From the NCBI GenBank assembly GCA_002278935.1, contig NCJL01000006.1, forward strand, positions 62,001 through 126,000: a stretch of 64,000 nt of DNA, in the 5' to 3' direction. Every line of letters begins with the position of its first letter. Position 1 is the first letter of the stretch. The stretch comes from Gallionellales bacterium 39-52-133 (lineage in GTDB: Bacteria > Pseudomonadota > Gammaproteobacteria > Burkholderiales > Gallionellaceae). Below the pieces are notes generated by a model. It did no database searches, was not told where the DNA came from, and saw only the letters and a list, made by a program, of their open reading frames with translations. Positions 17,402 through 25,083 of this stretch are shown here, one piece after another. A program made the translations under genes and the position numbers.

Positions 17402-19375
17402 TTGTTAAACCTTCTACGCAAAAGCTTGCCCGGCAAGCCTCCAGAATCTCCAGGGCCGGACACGCCTAATCCGGCAAAGCGGCATGGCATGGTAATGCTT
17501 GCCTTTCTGGCATGGATCAGCCTGGGTGCGGACGGCCTCTCCTCCATCAACTACGGTCCCGAAGTGGGATTCCTGGCGCTGGGCGAACACACCCAACTGG
17601 GGCTGTATCTGGCGCTCGCAACCGCGCTGACCGTCTTTATCATCGCCCTGGCCTACAACCAGGTAATCGAACTGTTTCCCTCGGGTGGGGGCGGCTACAA
17701 GGTTGCCACCAACCTGCTCGGCAAACATGCAGGCCTGGTATCGGGTGCGGCACTGATCATTGACTATGTGCTGACCATAACAATATCGGTGGCGGCTGGC
17801 GTAGATGCCCTTTTCAGCCTGTTTCCCTATGCCATGCAGCACTACAAATTCATCAGCGCCGTGGCACTGCTGGTGATGCTCATACTGCTCAACCTGCGCG
17901 GCATGAAAGAATCCATCGCCTTTCTGCTGCCTGTGGTTGCCGGCTTCTTCATTACCCACGCCGCGCTGATCGGTTACGGCATTTTTGCGCATGCCGAAGG
18001 CTTGCCCGCACTCATCCCCGACACCCTGAACGAAACCACAACACTGGCACAACAAACCGGCTGGATCTTTGTCGCATCGCTATTTCTGCGCGCCTATTCG
18101 CTTGGCGGCGGCACCTATACCGGTATCGAGGCTGTCTCAAACAACGTCAACATGCTGGCCGAACCGCGTGTCCGCACCGGCAAACTTGCGATGCTGTTCA
18201 TGGCCTTCTCGCTCGCTTTCACCGCCGGCGGCATTATCGTGCTGTACCTGCTGTGGGATGCAAACCATGTCGACGGGCTGACACTGAATGCCGTCACCTT
18301 TCAGGCCATCATCGGCACACTGGAATTTCCCGAGTGGCTCAGCTTCAGCACACTGGCGCTGGTGCTGGTACTTGAAGCCTGCCTGCTGATGATAGCCGCA
18401 AACACCGGCTTTCTGGGCGGCCCTGCGGTAATGGCGCACATGGCGGCTGATTCATGGGTTCCGCGCCAGTTTCGCCAATTATCCTCGCGCATGGTCACCC
18501 AGAACGGCATTATCCTGATGGGTGTAGCCGCGCTGCTGATTATGTTCTGGAGCCACGGCTCGGTTGCCCTGCTGGTAGTGCTCTACAGCATTAACGTGTT
18601 TCTCACCTTCACCCTTTCCCTGCTGGGACTCTCGGTACACTGGTGGCGCGACCGCCGCAGCATACGCACCTGGAAAAGCAAACTCGCGCTGTCGCTGCTG
18701 GGGCTGACCGTTGCCCTCGGCATACTGACCATCACACTGGTGGAAAAATTCAGCGAGGGCGGCTGGGTCACCGTGCTGATCACCGGGCTGGTGGTCGGCC
18801 TGTGCCTGCTTGTCCACCGGCACTATGCCGAAACCAAGGCCAAGCTGCGCGAGGTGGAAAAACTCTTCGCAAAATCAATCAAACCCGGCGCCAGCCTGCC
18901 CAAGAAACTCAATCCGGAATTACCCACCGCGGTGTTTATGGTCGACGAAAACCGCGGTGTCGGCATCCACACCATCATGTGGGTGCTGCGCCTGTTCCCC
19001 GACCATTTCAAAAACTTTGTTTTCCTCAGCGTGGGCGAAGTGGACACGCAAAGCTACGACAGCGACGCCACCATCCGCAGCATGCAATTCAAAACGGAAA
19101 ACACCCTGTGCTACTACGCCAGCTTCTGCGAAAGCCAGGGCCTGGAAGCCAGCTGGCAAATGGCTTACGGCACCGACCCGGTGCAGGCGCTGGATGAGCT
19201 GACGCAAAAAGTCAGCGAGGAATATCCCAACAGCGTCTGCTTTGCCGCCAACCTCATCTTCGCCAACGATAATTTTCTGGTGCGCTGGCTGCACAACCAG
19301 ACCGCGCTCAACCTGCAGCGCCGCCTGCACAAGCGCGGCCAGCAGATGGTTATTTTGCCGATGAAGGTGAATTAG
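17402..19375 (+). CDS. APC-superfamily permease with a C-terminal soluble domain (possibly KimA-like)
   Basis: The 657-residue protein from TTG 17402 has about 12 membrane helices (residues about 30-475) starting with the APC signature LGADGLSSINYGPE. A hydrophilic tail of about 180 residues follows (GVGIHTIMWVLRLFP...). ATG 17489 (residue 30) is an alternative start; neither start has a convincing ribosome site. APC transporters with a USP-like cytosolic tail include the K+ importer KimA as well as amino acid permeases, so K+ uptake is a reasonable guess given the other ion transporters in the window. The substrate is not proven. Confidence 0.8.
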   Translation: MLNLLRKSLPGKPPESPGPDTPNPAKRHGMVMLAFLAWISLGADGLSSINYGPEVGFLALGEHTQLGLYLALATALTVFIIALAYNQVIELFPSGGGGYKVATNLLGKHAGLVSGAALIIDYVLTITISVAAGVDALFSLFPYAMQHYKFISAVALLVMLILLNLRGMKESIAFLLPVVAGFFITHAALIGYGIFAHAEGLPALIPDTLNETTTLAQQTGWIFVASLFLRAYSLGGGTYTGIEAVSNNVNMLAEPRVRTGKLAMLFMAFSLAFTAGGIIVLYLLWDANHVDGLTLNAVTFQAIIGTLEFPEWLSFSTLALVLVLEACLLMIAANTGFLGGPAVMAHMAADSWVPRQFRQLSSRMVTQNGIILMGVAALLIMFWSHGSVALLVVLYSINVFLTFTLSLLGLSVHWWRDRRSIRTWKSKLALSLLGLTVALGILTITLVEKFSEGGWVTVLITGLVVGLCLLVHRHYAETKAKLREVEKLFAKSIKPGASLPKKLNPELPTAVFMVDENRGVGIHTIMWVLRLFPDHFKNFVFLSVGEVDTQSYDSDATIRSMQFKTENTLCYYASFCESQGLEASWQMAYGTDPVQALDELTQKVSEEYPNSVCFAANLIFANDNFLVRWLHNQTALNLQRRLHKRGQQMVILPMKVN

Positions 19376-19428
19376 GATTTAGGATTTAACTCGCGCTGCC
19401 AGTCCGCACGCGGGAGAAATCCTCACTC

Positions 19429-19463
19429 GCACCTTGCACCTTGCACCTTGCACCTTGTACCTT
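19429..19463. repeat. Heptamer tandem repeat (GCACCTT x4 plus GTACCTT)
   Basis: Four exact GCACCTT units are followed by one GTACCTT unit in the space between the convergent permease and CDF genes. It is outside any reading frame, so phase variation of a protein is unlikely. Confidence 0.9.
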
Positions 19464-19518
19464 GAATCCCTCAAGATTGCTCGCACACATACAGCTCAAT
19501 ATTTCAGCAAACCTGCAA

Positions 19519-20442
19519 CTAAACCACATCCTCCGGCGCCAGCCGGCATGAAGCTGCGTCACTGCCGATTTCTATCTGCAGCGTAGGGTGATCGATATGA
19601 AAATTTTTCTCCAGCTGCGTGGCAACATCATGCAGAAACGCATCGCCGGGATGACCAGACGGCATCAGCAGATGCGCGGTGAGCGCAATTTCGGTGGTAC
19701 TCATGGCCCAGATATGCAGATCGTGCACTTCTTCAACACCGGGCAAACCGGCCAGATAACCGCGCAGCGCTTCCGCATCGACATGCGCGGGCACGGCCTG
19801 CAGCGACAGGTTGATCGATTCGCGGAACAAACCCCAGGTGCTCCACAAAATAACCAGCGCGATCAGGATACTCACCGCGCCATCCAGCCACAGCCAGCCC
19901 AGCCACAGCATCAGCAAACCCGCCACCACCACGCCCATCGACACCGCCGCGTCGGCCACCATGTGCAGAAAGGCGCCGCGCACATTGATGTCGGTTTTGC
20001 TGCCGCGCTGCAGCATCAGCGCGGTGCCGATGTTGATGATGACACCGAGTAGCGCCACCCAGATCATCACGCTGCCGCTTACCGGTTCGGGCGCAAACAG
20101 ACGATGCACGCCTTCCCATACGATAATGCCCACGGCAACCAGCAGCAGCATCGCGTTCGCCAAGGCTGCCATGATGGTTGAACTGCGCAGGCCGTAGGTA
20201 AAGCGCACCGAGGGTTTGCGTTTGGCCAGCGCCAGCGCGCCCCAAGCAATCAGCAGACCGACCACATCGCTGAAGTTATGCCCTGCATCGGCGAGCAGCG
20301 CGAGCGAGTTGGCCCAGAAGCCAAAGGCCAGCTCCACCGCGACAAAGATCAGGTTGAGTGTTACACCAACGGCAAAGGCACGATGCGTTGGGTCAAACGC
20401 GGCGTGCTCATGGTGGTGTGAATGATGAGTGTGGTTTGACAT
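19519..20442 (-). CDS. Cation diffusion facilitator metal exporter (CzcD/ZitB-like)
   Basis: The 307-residue protein from ATG 20442 starts with a His-rich metal-binding tail (SNHTHHSHHHEH) followed by six membrane helices. The two metal-site motifs are present: ADAGHNFSD in helix 2 and HMVADAAVS in helix 5. A cytoplasmic C-terminal domain (about 215-300) ends the protein. Family members export Zn2+, Co2+ or Cd2+ in exchange for H+. The reading frame is open up to 20556, but that extension is encoded by a C/G-rich intergenic repeat and is unlikely to be translated. It stands alone on this strand. Confidence 0.9.
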   Translation of the reverse strand: MSNHTHHSHHHEHAAFDPTHRAFAVGVTLNLIFVAVELAFGFWANSLALLADAGHNFSDVVGLLIAWGALALAKRKPSVRFTYGLRSSTIMAALANAMLLLVAVGIIVWEGVHRLFAPEPVSGSVMIWVALLGVIINIGTALMLQRGSKTDINVRGAFLHMVADAAVSMGVVVAGLLMLWLGWLWLDGAVSILIALVILWSTWGLFRESINLSLQAVPAHVDAEALRGYLAGLPGVEEVHDLHIWAMSTTEIALTAHLLMPSGHPGDAFLHDVATQLEKNFHIDHPTLQIEIGSDAASCRLAPEDVV

Positions 20443-20511
20443 TTTTTTGGCAGAATTTTTATTGCTGGATTGTTGAGTTTTCAGTCGTTCTGAACATTTT
20501 TCAAATCCCCC

Positions 20512-20599
20512 CTGCCCCCCTTTTTCAAAGTGGGGTAACGGTTGTGTCTCAAGCAAAGCTATTTCCCCACTTTAGCAAAGGGGGGCCAGGGGGGATTTT
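20512..20599. repeat. C/G-rich inverted repeat, second copy
   Basis: It starts AAATCCCCCCTGCCCCCC and ends GGGGGGCCAGGGGGGATTT, with inner AAAGTGGGG and CCCCACTTT arms. It belongs to the same family as 9862-10015. It lies immediately upstream of the CDF gene and may separate it from MepA. Confidence 0.75.
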
Positions 20600-20668
20600 C
20601 CAGGCAAGATTCACATAACGCAAGCTGATGGGCGCCGCGCTTTTGCGGCGTTAAGTTCAAGCGTAATG

Positions 20669-21361
20669 TTAGCCTTTGTTCGGCTTGCAGGGTACAGAAA
20701 AATCCACATGATAATGTTCATCATGGCGAATCCAGGCCTTACCCTGCATAAAATGGATATTGTCCTTCAAGTACTGCCCGCGCTTCGTAGCGAAAAGTTT
20801 TGGCAAGTACGGTGGATCTAAAATAACGAGTGCGATACCGGCACCATGCGATTTTGCCGCAACATGCAGCTGGTAGAGATGCTCGGATATTGCCTCAAAG
20901 TCGATGGTGTAACCTTCAAACTTGGCATCAGCGTCGAAATCAATGTTATATCCAAACTTGTTGCTCACACCCGCAGGCAGGTAAACAGACTGACCGGTGC
21001 CGTCAGACACGGGCACCATAAAATCGACAGACAAACCATTCTTGTGTGTTTTATGCGGCCTGATTCGGCCACCGTACGGCCATCCTGTTTCGCCGTAAAT
21101 GAATACTTTTTCAGAGGCCGATTTTTCTAACGCGGCATAGGCGGCGACAACGATCTCCGCGACTTTGGAATGAACATGGGTTCGTCCAAGTAAAACGCCA
21201 AGCGAACTGTAAGCGGTAAAATTTTTACCCTCACCCGGCAATTTGACGCCATTTTTAAGATGACCATTGGACACCGTTCCAAAACAGGTGCTCTCAGTAG
21301 TAGCGGCATTTGCTGTCATGCTTACGATAATGGCGGCAATGGCAAATAGATAATGATGCAT
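20669..21361 (-). CDS. mepA: Penicillin-insensitive murein endopeptidase
   Basis: The 230-residue protein has a cleavable signal peptide (about 1-19, ending TANA), so it acts in the periplasm. It carries the M74 family zinc motifs HKNGLSVDF and EHYHVDF, as well as GETGWPYGGRIRPH. MepA cleaves D-Ala-meso-DAP cross-links in peptidoglycan. It is shorter than E. coli MepA (about 274) but has both metal-ligand regions. It lies 18 bases after dgkA in the same direction, so the three genes 22192-20669 likely form one transcript. Confidence 0.9.
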   Translation of the reverse strand: MHHYLFAIAAIIVSMTANAATTESTCFGTVSNGHLKNGVKLPGEGKNFTAYSSLGVLLGRTHVHSKVAEIVVAAYAALEKSASEKVFIYGETGWPYGGRIRPHKTHKNGLSVDFMVPVSDGTGQSVYLPAGVSNKFGYNIDFDADAKFEGYTIDFEAISEHLYQLHVAAKSHGAGIALVILDPPYLPKLFATKRGQYLKDNIHFMQGKAWIRHDEHYHVDFSVPCKPNKG

Positions 21362-21379
21362 AGACGGGGCTAACAGGGT

Positions 21380-21745
21380 TTATGAGAATTGCAGCAGCTT
21401 GCAGAGCGGATCAAAAAATATCACGCAGCCCATCAGCAAGGCAAAAAGGCTGGCGACCAGCACTGCGCCTGCCATTACATCCTTGATCACACCAATCTGC
21501 AGGTCATATTGCGGCGACACTTTATCGGCCAGGCGCTCAAGGGCGGTGTTGATTAGTTCCAGCGAAAAAACCAGCGCGGAAACAAGCAATATCAGCAAGA
21601 ATTCAATTCTGTCAATTTCAAGTACCCAGCCCGCCAACAGCACCAGCACAAAAACCAGCAGCTGTATTTTCAAATTTCTTTCAGCGGCCAGCGCATATGC
21701 GATGCCCCTGAAAGCACAGCGTATGCTGTACAAAAAATGACTCAT
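21380..21745 (-). CDS. dgkA: Diacylglycerol kinase, prokaryotic type
   Basis: The 121-residue integral membrane enzyme has three helices and the conserved segment ELINTALERLADKVS, which holds catalytic Glu and Asn residues of the DgkA family, plus KDVMAGAVL. It phosphorylates diacylglycerol to phosphatidic acid, recycling lipid left from envelope glucan or other head-group transfer. The length is typical of the family. It starts six bases after the stop of the unknown gene upstream and is followed by mepA. Confidence 0.93.
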   Translation of the reverse strand: MSHFLYSIRCAFRGIAYALAAERNLKIQLLVFVLVLLAGWVLEIDRIEFLLILLVSALVFSLELINTALERLADKVSPQYDLQIGVIKDVMAGAVLVASLFALLMGCVIFFDPLCKLLQFS

Positions 21746-21751
21746 CGTGTT

Positions 21752-22192
21752 TTAGGAACTCAGGCCAAACAGGCTTTGCCACCAGCGCTTGCGGCTGCTG
21801 GATAAAGGAATGTTGCTGGCCATCAGGGTGGGCTGTATGCGGCTCAACACCCATAGTGGCGGAATCGGCTCCCCGCCCACCCTGCAGCCGGAACCCATAT
21901 TGTAGGGATCAAAAATTTTGAGGAGGTTTGGTTTGCCCGGTTCATCCACGTAGACTACGCCGCAGTAATCATAGTGGTGCTCCTTGTGCAGCAGCGCGTC
22001 GATCTCGGTGATGAATTTACCCAACTCCTCTGGCGTCAAGGAATTTGCGGGTGGCGCTTCGCCAGTCAAAGCGGCATACCAGCCCTCGGGCTCGGCGCGA
22101 ACTTTCTCCCATAATTTATCCAGATCTGCCCACTGCAGCACGCCGTAGAATCTGCCGTTCATACATTCGGCAAAACTTTTTGCTTCGCTCAT
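21752..22192 (-). CDS. Unknown cytoplasmic protein, 146 residues
   Basis: No family is recognised. The product has no signal peptide or membrane segment, is acidic in its first 110 residues (WADLDKLWEKVRAEPEGWYAA) and ends in a basic, Trp-rich tail (SSSRKRWWQSLFG). A good GGAGAG site precedes ATG 22192. It is the first gene of the probable operon with dgkA and mepA. An AT-rich IHF-like motif lies 15 bases upstream of the start. Confidence 0.65.
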   Translation of the reverse strand: MSEAKSFAECMNGRFYGVLQWADLDKLWEKVRAEPEGWYAALTGEAPPANSLTPEELGKFITEIDALLHKEHHYDYCGVVYVDEPGKPNLLKIFDPYNMGSGCRVGGEPIPPLWVLSRIQPTLMASNIPLSSSRKRWWQSLFGLSS

Positions 22193-22206
22193 ATGCTCTC
22201 CGATAC

Positions 22207-22233
22207 AAAATATTCAATAAAATCAAATACTTA
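22207..22233 (+). promoter_or_regulatory. AT-rich motif with IHF-site core, copy b
   Basis: It starts AAAATATTCAATAA and ends AATCAAATACTTA, which fits WATCAANNNNTTR. It lies between the end of the arsenic operon and the start of the 146-residue gene. It differs from copy a at a single position in 27. Confidence 0.5.
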
Positions 22234-22276
22234 CATCAATTTAACCCATTAATCGTGAGAGATTATAAAGCTAAAG

Positions 22277-23302
22277 TCAGCTTGACGTCTTTTCGTACCA
22301 GCCCTGGCTGCGCTTCACCAGAGACACCACCATCAGCATCACCGGCACCTCGATCAGCACGCCCACCACCGTGGCAAGCGCCGCGCCCGATTCAAAACCA
22401 AACAGACTGATTGCAACCGCCACCGCCAGCTCGAAAAAGTTGGACGCGCCTATCAGCGCCGACGGCCCGGCCACGCAATGCGCCTCACCGGCACGGCGGT
22501 TGAGCCAGTAGGCCAGCCCGGAATTAAAGAACACCTGCAGCGTGATCGGCACCGCCAGCATAGCGATAATCAGCGGCTGCGCGACGATGGACTTGCCCTG
22601 CAACGCAAACAGCAGCACCAGCGTAATCAGCAATGCCAGCAGCGACAGCGGATGCAAATTGTGCAGCGTGCGCTCCAGCGCCCCTGTTCCCCGCGCGAGC
22701 AGATATTTGCGCCAGATCTGCGCGATCAGCACCGGCAGCACAATGTACAGCACCACCGAAATAAACAGCGTATCCCACGGCACCACAATCGCGGACAAGC
22801 CCAGCAGCAGCGCCACCAGCGGCGCAAAGGCAAAAATCATGATCACATCGTTGAGCGCCACCTGGCTCAGCGTAAACAGCGGCTCGCCATTCACCAGCCG
22901 GCTCCACACAAACACCATTGCGGTACACGGCGCGGCCGCCAGCAGAATCAGCCCGGCAATGTAGCTGTCGAGCTGCTCCGCCGGCAAGTAAGGTGCGAAC
23001 ACCTGGCGTATAAACAGCCAGCCCAGCAGCGCCATCGAGAACGGCTTTACCGCCCAGTTTACAAACAGCGTGACACCGATGCCTCGCCAGTGCTTGCCCA
23101 CCTGGCGCAGCGACGAAAAATCAATGCGCAGCAACATCGGAATAATCATCACCCAGATCAGCAGGCCCACCGGCAGATTGACATGCGCGACCTGCAAGCC
23201 GCCCAGCCACTGGAATGGCGCAGGGAAAAATTCGCCCAGCGCGACGCCGGCGATGATGCACAGAAAAACCCACAGGGTCAGGTAGCGCTCAAACAGGTTC
23301 AT
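22277..23302 (-). CDS. acr3: ACR3-family arsenite efflux permease
   Basis: The 341-residue, ten-helix permease keeps the ACR3 hallmarks: the essential Cys in APCTAMVFVWS (helix 4) and the Glu in GVLIEVPVML (helix 9). It exports arsenite from the cytoplasm using the proton gradient. A GGA-containing ribosome site precedes ATG 23302, four bases after the upstream arsC stop, so it is the last gene of the arsenic operon and takes the product of the two arsenate reductases. Confidence 0.95.
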   Translation of the reverse strand: MNLFERYLTLWVFLCIIAGVALGEFFPAPFQWLGGLQVAHVNLPVGLLIWVMIIPMLLRIDFSSLRQVGKHWRGIGVTLFVNWAVKPFSMALLGWLFIRQVFAPYLPAEQLDSYIAGLILLAAAPCTAMVFVWSRLVNGEPLFTLSQVALNDVIMIFAFAPLVALLLGLSAIVVPWDTLFISVVLYIVLPVLIAQIWRKYLLARGTGALERTLHNLHPLSLLALLITLVLLFALQGKSIVAQPLIIAMLAVPITLQVFFNSGLAYWLNRRAGEAHCVAGPSALIGASNFFELAVAVAISLFGFESGAALATVVGVLIEVPVMLMVVSLVKRSQGWYEKTSS

Positions 23303-23306
23303 GGTC

Positions 23307-23810
23307 TCAGTCCTTGAGTTTGCCGATGTCGGCGAGATTCTGCTTCAGTGTAAGCTTGTCCAATTTGTCGATCGGCAAGCTCATGAACAACTGAATGCGG
23401 CGCGCCAGTTGCTCATAGGCTCTTTTAAAAGCCGCACGCTTCACTTCATCGCTGCCCTCAACATGGGCCGGATCGGGTATTCCCCAGTGTGCTGTGGCTG
23501 GCTTTCCCGGCCACAGCGGGCAGGTTTCGCCGGCGGCGTTATCGCATACGGTAAAGATGAAATCGATGTCGGGAGCACCCGGTGCCGCAAACTCATCCCA
23601 GCTCTTGCTGCGCAAGCCTTCAGTGCTGTGACCAGACTGTTGCAGCAACTCCAGCGCAAACGGATTGACCTTGCCCGCCGGCTTGCTGCCGGCACTAAAA
23701 GCAACAAACCTGCCCCTGCCAAACACATTGAACAACACCTCGCCCAGAATGCTGCGGGCAGAATTGCCGGTACACAGCACCAGCACGTTATAGGATTTTT
23801 TTTGCTTCAT
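23307..23810 (-). CDS. arsC: Arsenate reductase, thioredoxin-coupled LMW-phosphatase type (first copy)
   Basis: The 167-residue enzyme has the phosphate loop CTGNSARS (Cys13, Arg19) and the redox pair in TVCDNAAGETCPLWPG, the three-cysteine arrangement of thioredoxin-linked ArsC. It reduces arsenate to arsenite. A second, shorter ArsC lies just upstream. The two share only the fold motifs, so this is not a recent duplication. It has about 30 extra residues at the C-terminal end (KRAAFKRAYEQLARRI...). Confidence 0.93.
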   Translation of the reverse strand: MKQKKSYNVLVLCTGNSARSILGEVLFNVFGRGRFVAFSAGSKPAGKVNPFALELLQQSGHSTEGLRSKSWDEFAAPGAPDIDFIFTVCDNAAGETCPLWPGKPATAHWGIPDPAHVEGSDEVKRAAFKRAYEQLARRIQLFMSLPIDKLDKLTLKQNLADIGKLKD

Positions 23811-23873
23811 GTCATTTCCCTGCTATTTGATACAGCCAGATAATCAGCGCGCAGCCTGTGCAAACTTTCCCGC

Positions 23874-24284
23874 TCAGGCCACACCGAGACGCTGCTTCAA
23901 TTCCGGAATCAGCCTGGCGCGTATCTCGTCGCGCACCTTGATAAAACTCTCGATCGGCTCGCCGTGCGGATCGTGGAAAGGCATGTGGATAGAAGGAATA
24001 GGACGCGGAAAAATCGGGCACGATTCCTTTGCGTTGTCGCACACCGTCACCACCAGGTCGATGGACTCGCCCATCACGGCATCAATGTCTTTTGGATAGA
24101 GTCCGGCGGTGGACATGCCGCCCAGTTTCAGCGCCTCGATGGCGCCATCCGCCACCTTGGGTTGCGGGCGGGTACCGGCGGACAGCGCGCGCACTTCGGG
24201 GCCGAGATCATGGTTAATCAACACTTCAGCCATCTGGCTGCGGCAGGAATTTCCGGTGCAAAGTATCAATACGGTTTTTGTCAT
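23874..24284 (-). CDS. arsC: Arsenate reductase, thioredoxin-coupled LMW-phosphatase type (second copy)
   Basis: The 136-residue enzyme has the phosphate loop CTGNSCRS and the redox segment TVCDNAKESCPIFP, plus the general-acid region FHDPHGEP. This matches the standard length of Trx-coupled ArsC. The additional Cys inside the loop (NSCRS) distinguishes it from the longer paralogue downstream. It stands 63 bases before that gene in the same operon. Confidence 0.93.
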   Translation of the reverse strand: MTKTVLILCTGNSCRSQMAEVLINHDLGPEVRALSAGTRPQPKVADGAIEALKLGGMSTAGLYPKDIDAVMGESIDLVVTVCDNAKESCPIFPRPIPSIHMPFHDPHGEPIESFIKVRDEIRARLIPELKQRLGVA

Positions 24285-24334
24285 TTCAATTTCTCTTTTA
24301 GCTACGGTTATAAAAAATACAATATTTCAAAAAC

Positions 24335-24419
24335 AAATCCCCCCTAGCCCCCCTTTTGCAAAGTGGGGAACACAACCCACTTTGCAAAAGGGGGTGGAGC
24401 GAAGCGGAGGGGGATTTTC
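24335..24419. repeat. C/G-rich inverted repeat inside the arsenic operon
   Basis: It starts AAATCCCCCCTAGCCCCCC and ends GGAGGGGGATTTTC, with inner TTTTGCAAAGTGGGG and CCCACTTTGCAAAA arms. It lies between arsC and the paired-cysteine gene, in the transcribed strand of one operon. Its RNA could form a strong hairpin that lowers downstream expression. Confidence 0.7.
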
Positions 24420-24433
24420 TTTGCTGATTCACA

Positions 24434-24742
24434 CTAGCAGCACTTGTTTCCCTTCGCGGTAGGCGTACAGCAGGCACCGCCCGTCGCAACACTCGCCACC
24501 GCAGCATTGGCCTCCGGCGCAAACACCGTATTGAACTCGCTGTCGATAATCTGCCCCGCTTCGTCGCGCAGATGGCGCGCAATATCCAGCACCAGATCGA
24601 TTTGCGCTTGCGGCACCGCCAGGTTGCGCAGAATCTCCAGCTGGCATAAACCCTTCTTAGGATGATTGGCGGCGACAAAGGCGGCCAGCGACACCAGCGC
24701 AAGCGTGGCGGGTGGTAAAACGTTATCAGCAGTAGTGTTCAT
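24434..24742 (-). CDS. Unknown arsenic-operon protein with C-terminal double-cysteine motifs
   Basis: The 102-residue protein has a GGGAG ribosome site before ATG 24742. It has an N-terminal helical region with a hydrophobic start (ALVSLAAFVAANHPKKGLC) and an amphipathic middle (LRNLAVPQAQIDLVLDIARHL). The tail reads GGACCTPTAKGNKCC, two CC pairs separated by eight residues. Paired thiols at the end of a protein encoded among arsenic genes suggest binding of As(III) or another soft metal, but this is inference. I recognise no named family. Confidence 0.7.
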   Translation of the reverse strand: MNTTADNVLPPATLALVSLAAFVAANHPKKGLCQLEILRNLAVPQAQIDLVLDIARHLRDEAGQIIDSEFNTVFAPEANAAVASVATGGACCTPTAKGNKCC

Positions 24743-24764
24743 GAAATCTCCCTAATATTCCAAA

Positions 24765-24823
24765 CCGGACAATCCGTAACAAAAAATTCTGTAGGGTGGG
24801 CAGAAGAAGCCTGCCCACCCTAC
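24765..24823. repeat. GTAGGGTGGGC inverted repeat with upstream conserved leader
   Basis: GTAGGGTGGGCA (24791-24802) pairs with TGCCCACCCTAC (24812-24823). The leader CCGGACAATCCGTAAC at 24765 recurs before the copy at 48440, so the mobile or dispersed unit is longer than the hairpin itself. It lies between two genes of the arsenic operon. Confidence 0.7.
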
Positions 24824-24832
24824 GCCGGCTAC

Positions 24833-25063
24833 TTACAGCCACCCGGCAACTTTGTCGCGGCTGGGAACACCGCCCGCATGCACCACCTTGCCATCCAGCA
24901 CCACACCCGGCGTGGACATCACACCGTAGCCCATGATGGCCTGGATATCTTCGATTTTCTCCAGCTGAATTTCCGCACCCTTCTCGCGCGCCATTTCCTC
25001 GATCAGCTTCAGAGTGGTCTTGCAGTTGGCACAACCGGTGCCCAGTACTTTGATATTTTTCAT
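24833..25063 (-). CDS. Small thioredoxin-fold protein (redox-active disulfide type)
   Basis: The 76-residue protein starts at ATG 25063 after an AGGAG site; the frame extends eight codons further without need. It has a CxxC centre in GTGCANCKTT near the N-terminus and the cis-Pro loop MSTPGVVLDG, the layout of thioredoxin-like 'redox-active disulfide protein 2'. It is often encoded next to DUF318/ArsP permeases and may pass electrons to arsenate reductase or handle methylated arsenic; this is inference. It is 20 bases after the permease stop. Confidence 0.87.
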   Translation of the reverse strand: MKNIKVLGTGCANCKTTLKLIEEMAREKGAEIQLEKIEDIQAIMGYGVMSTPGVVLDGKVVHAGGVPSRDKVAGWL

Positions 25064-25083
25064 TTCAGCTCCTTGATGAATAT

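Noticed and set aside
19429..19463. Heptamer repeat as a phase-variation switch
   Set aside because: It lies between convergent gene ends, not in a reading frame or promoter.
20443..20556. N-terminal extension of the CDF gene
   Set aside because: It is encoded by the C/G-rich intergenic repeat, and the His-rich N-terminus starting at 20442 is typical for the family.
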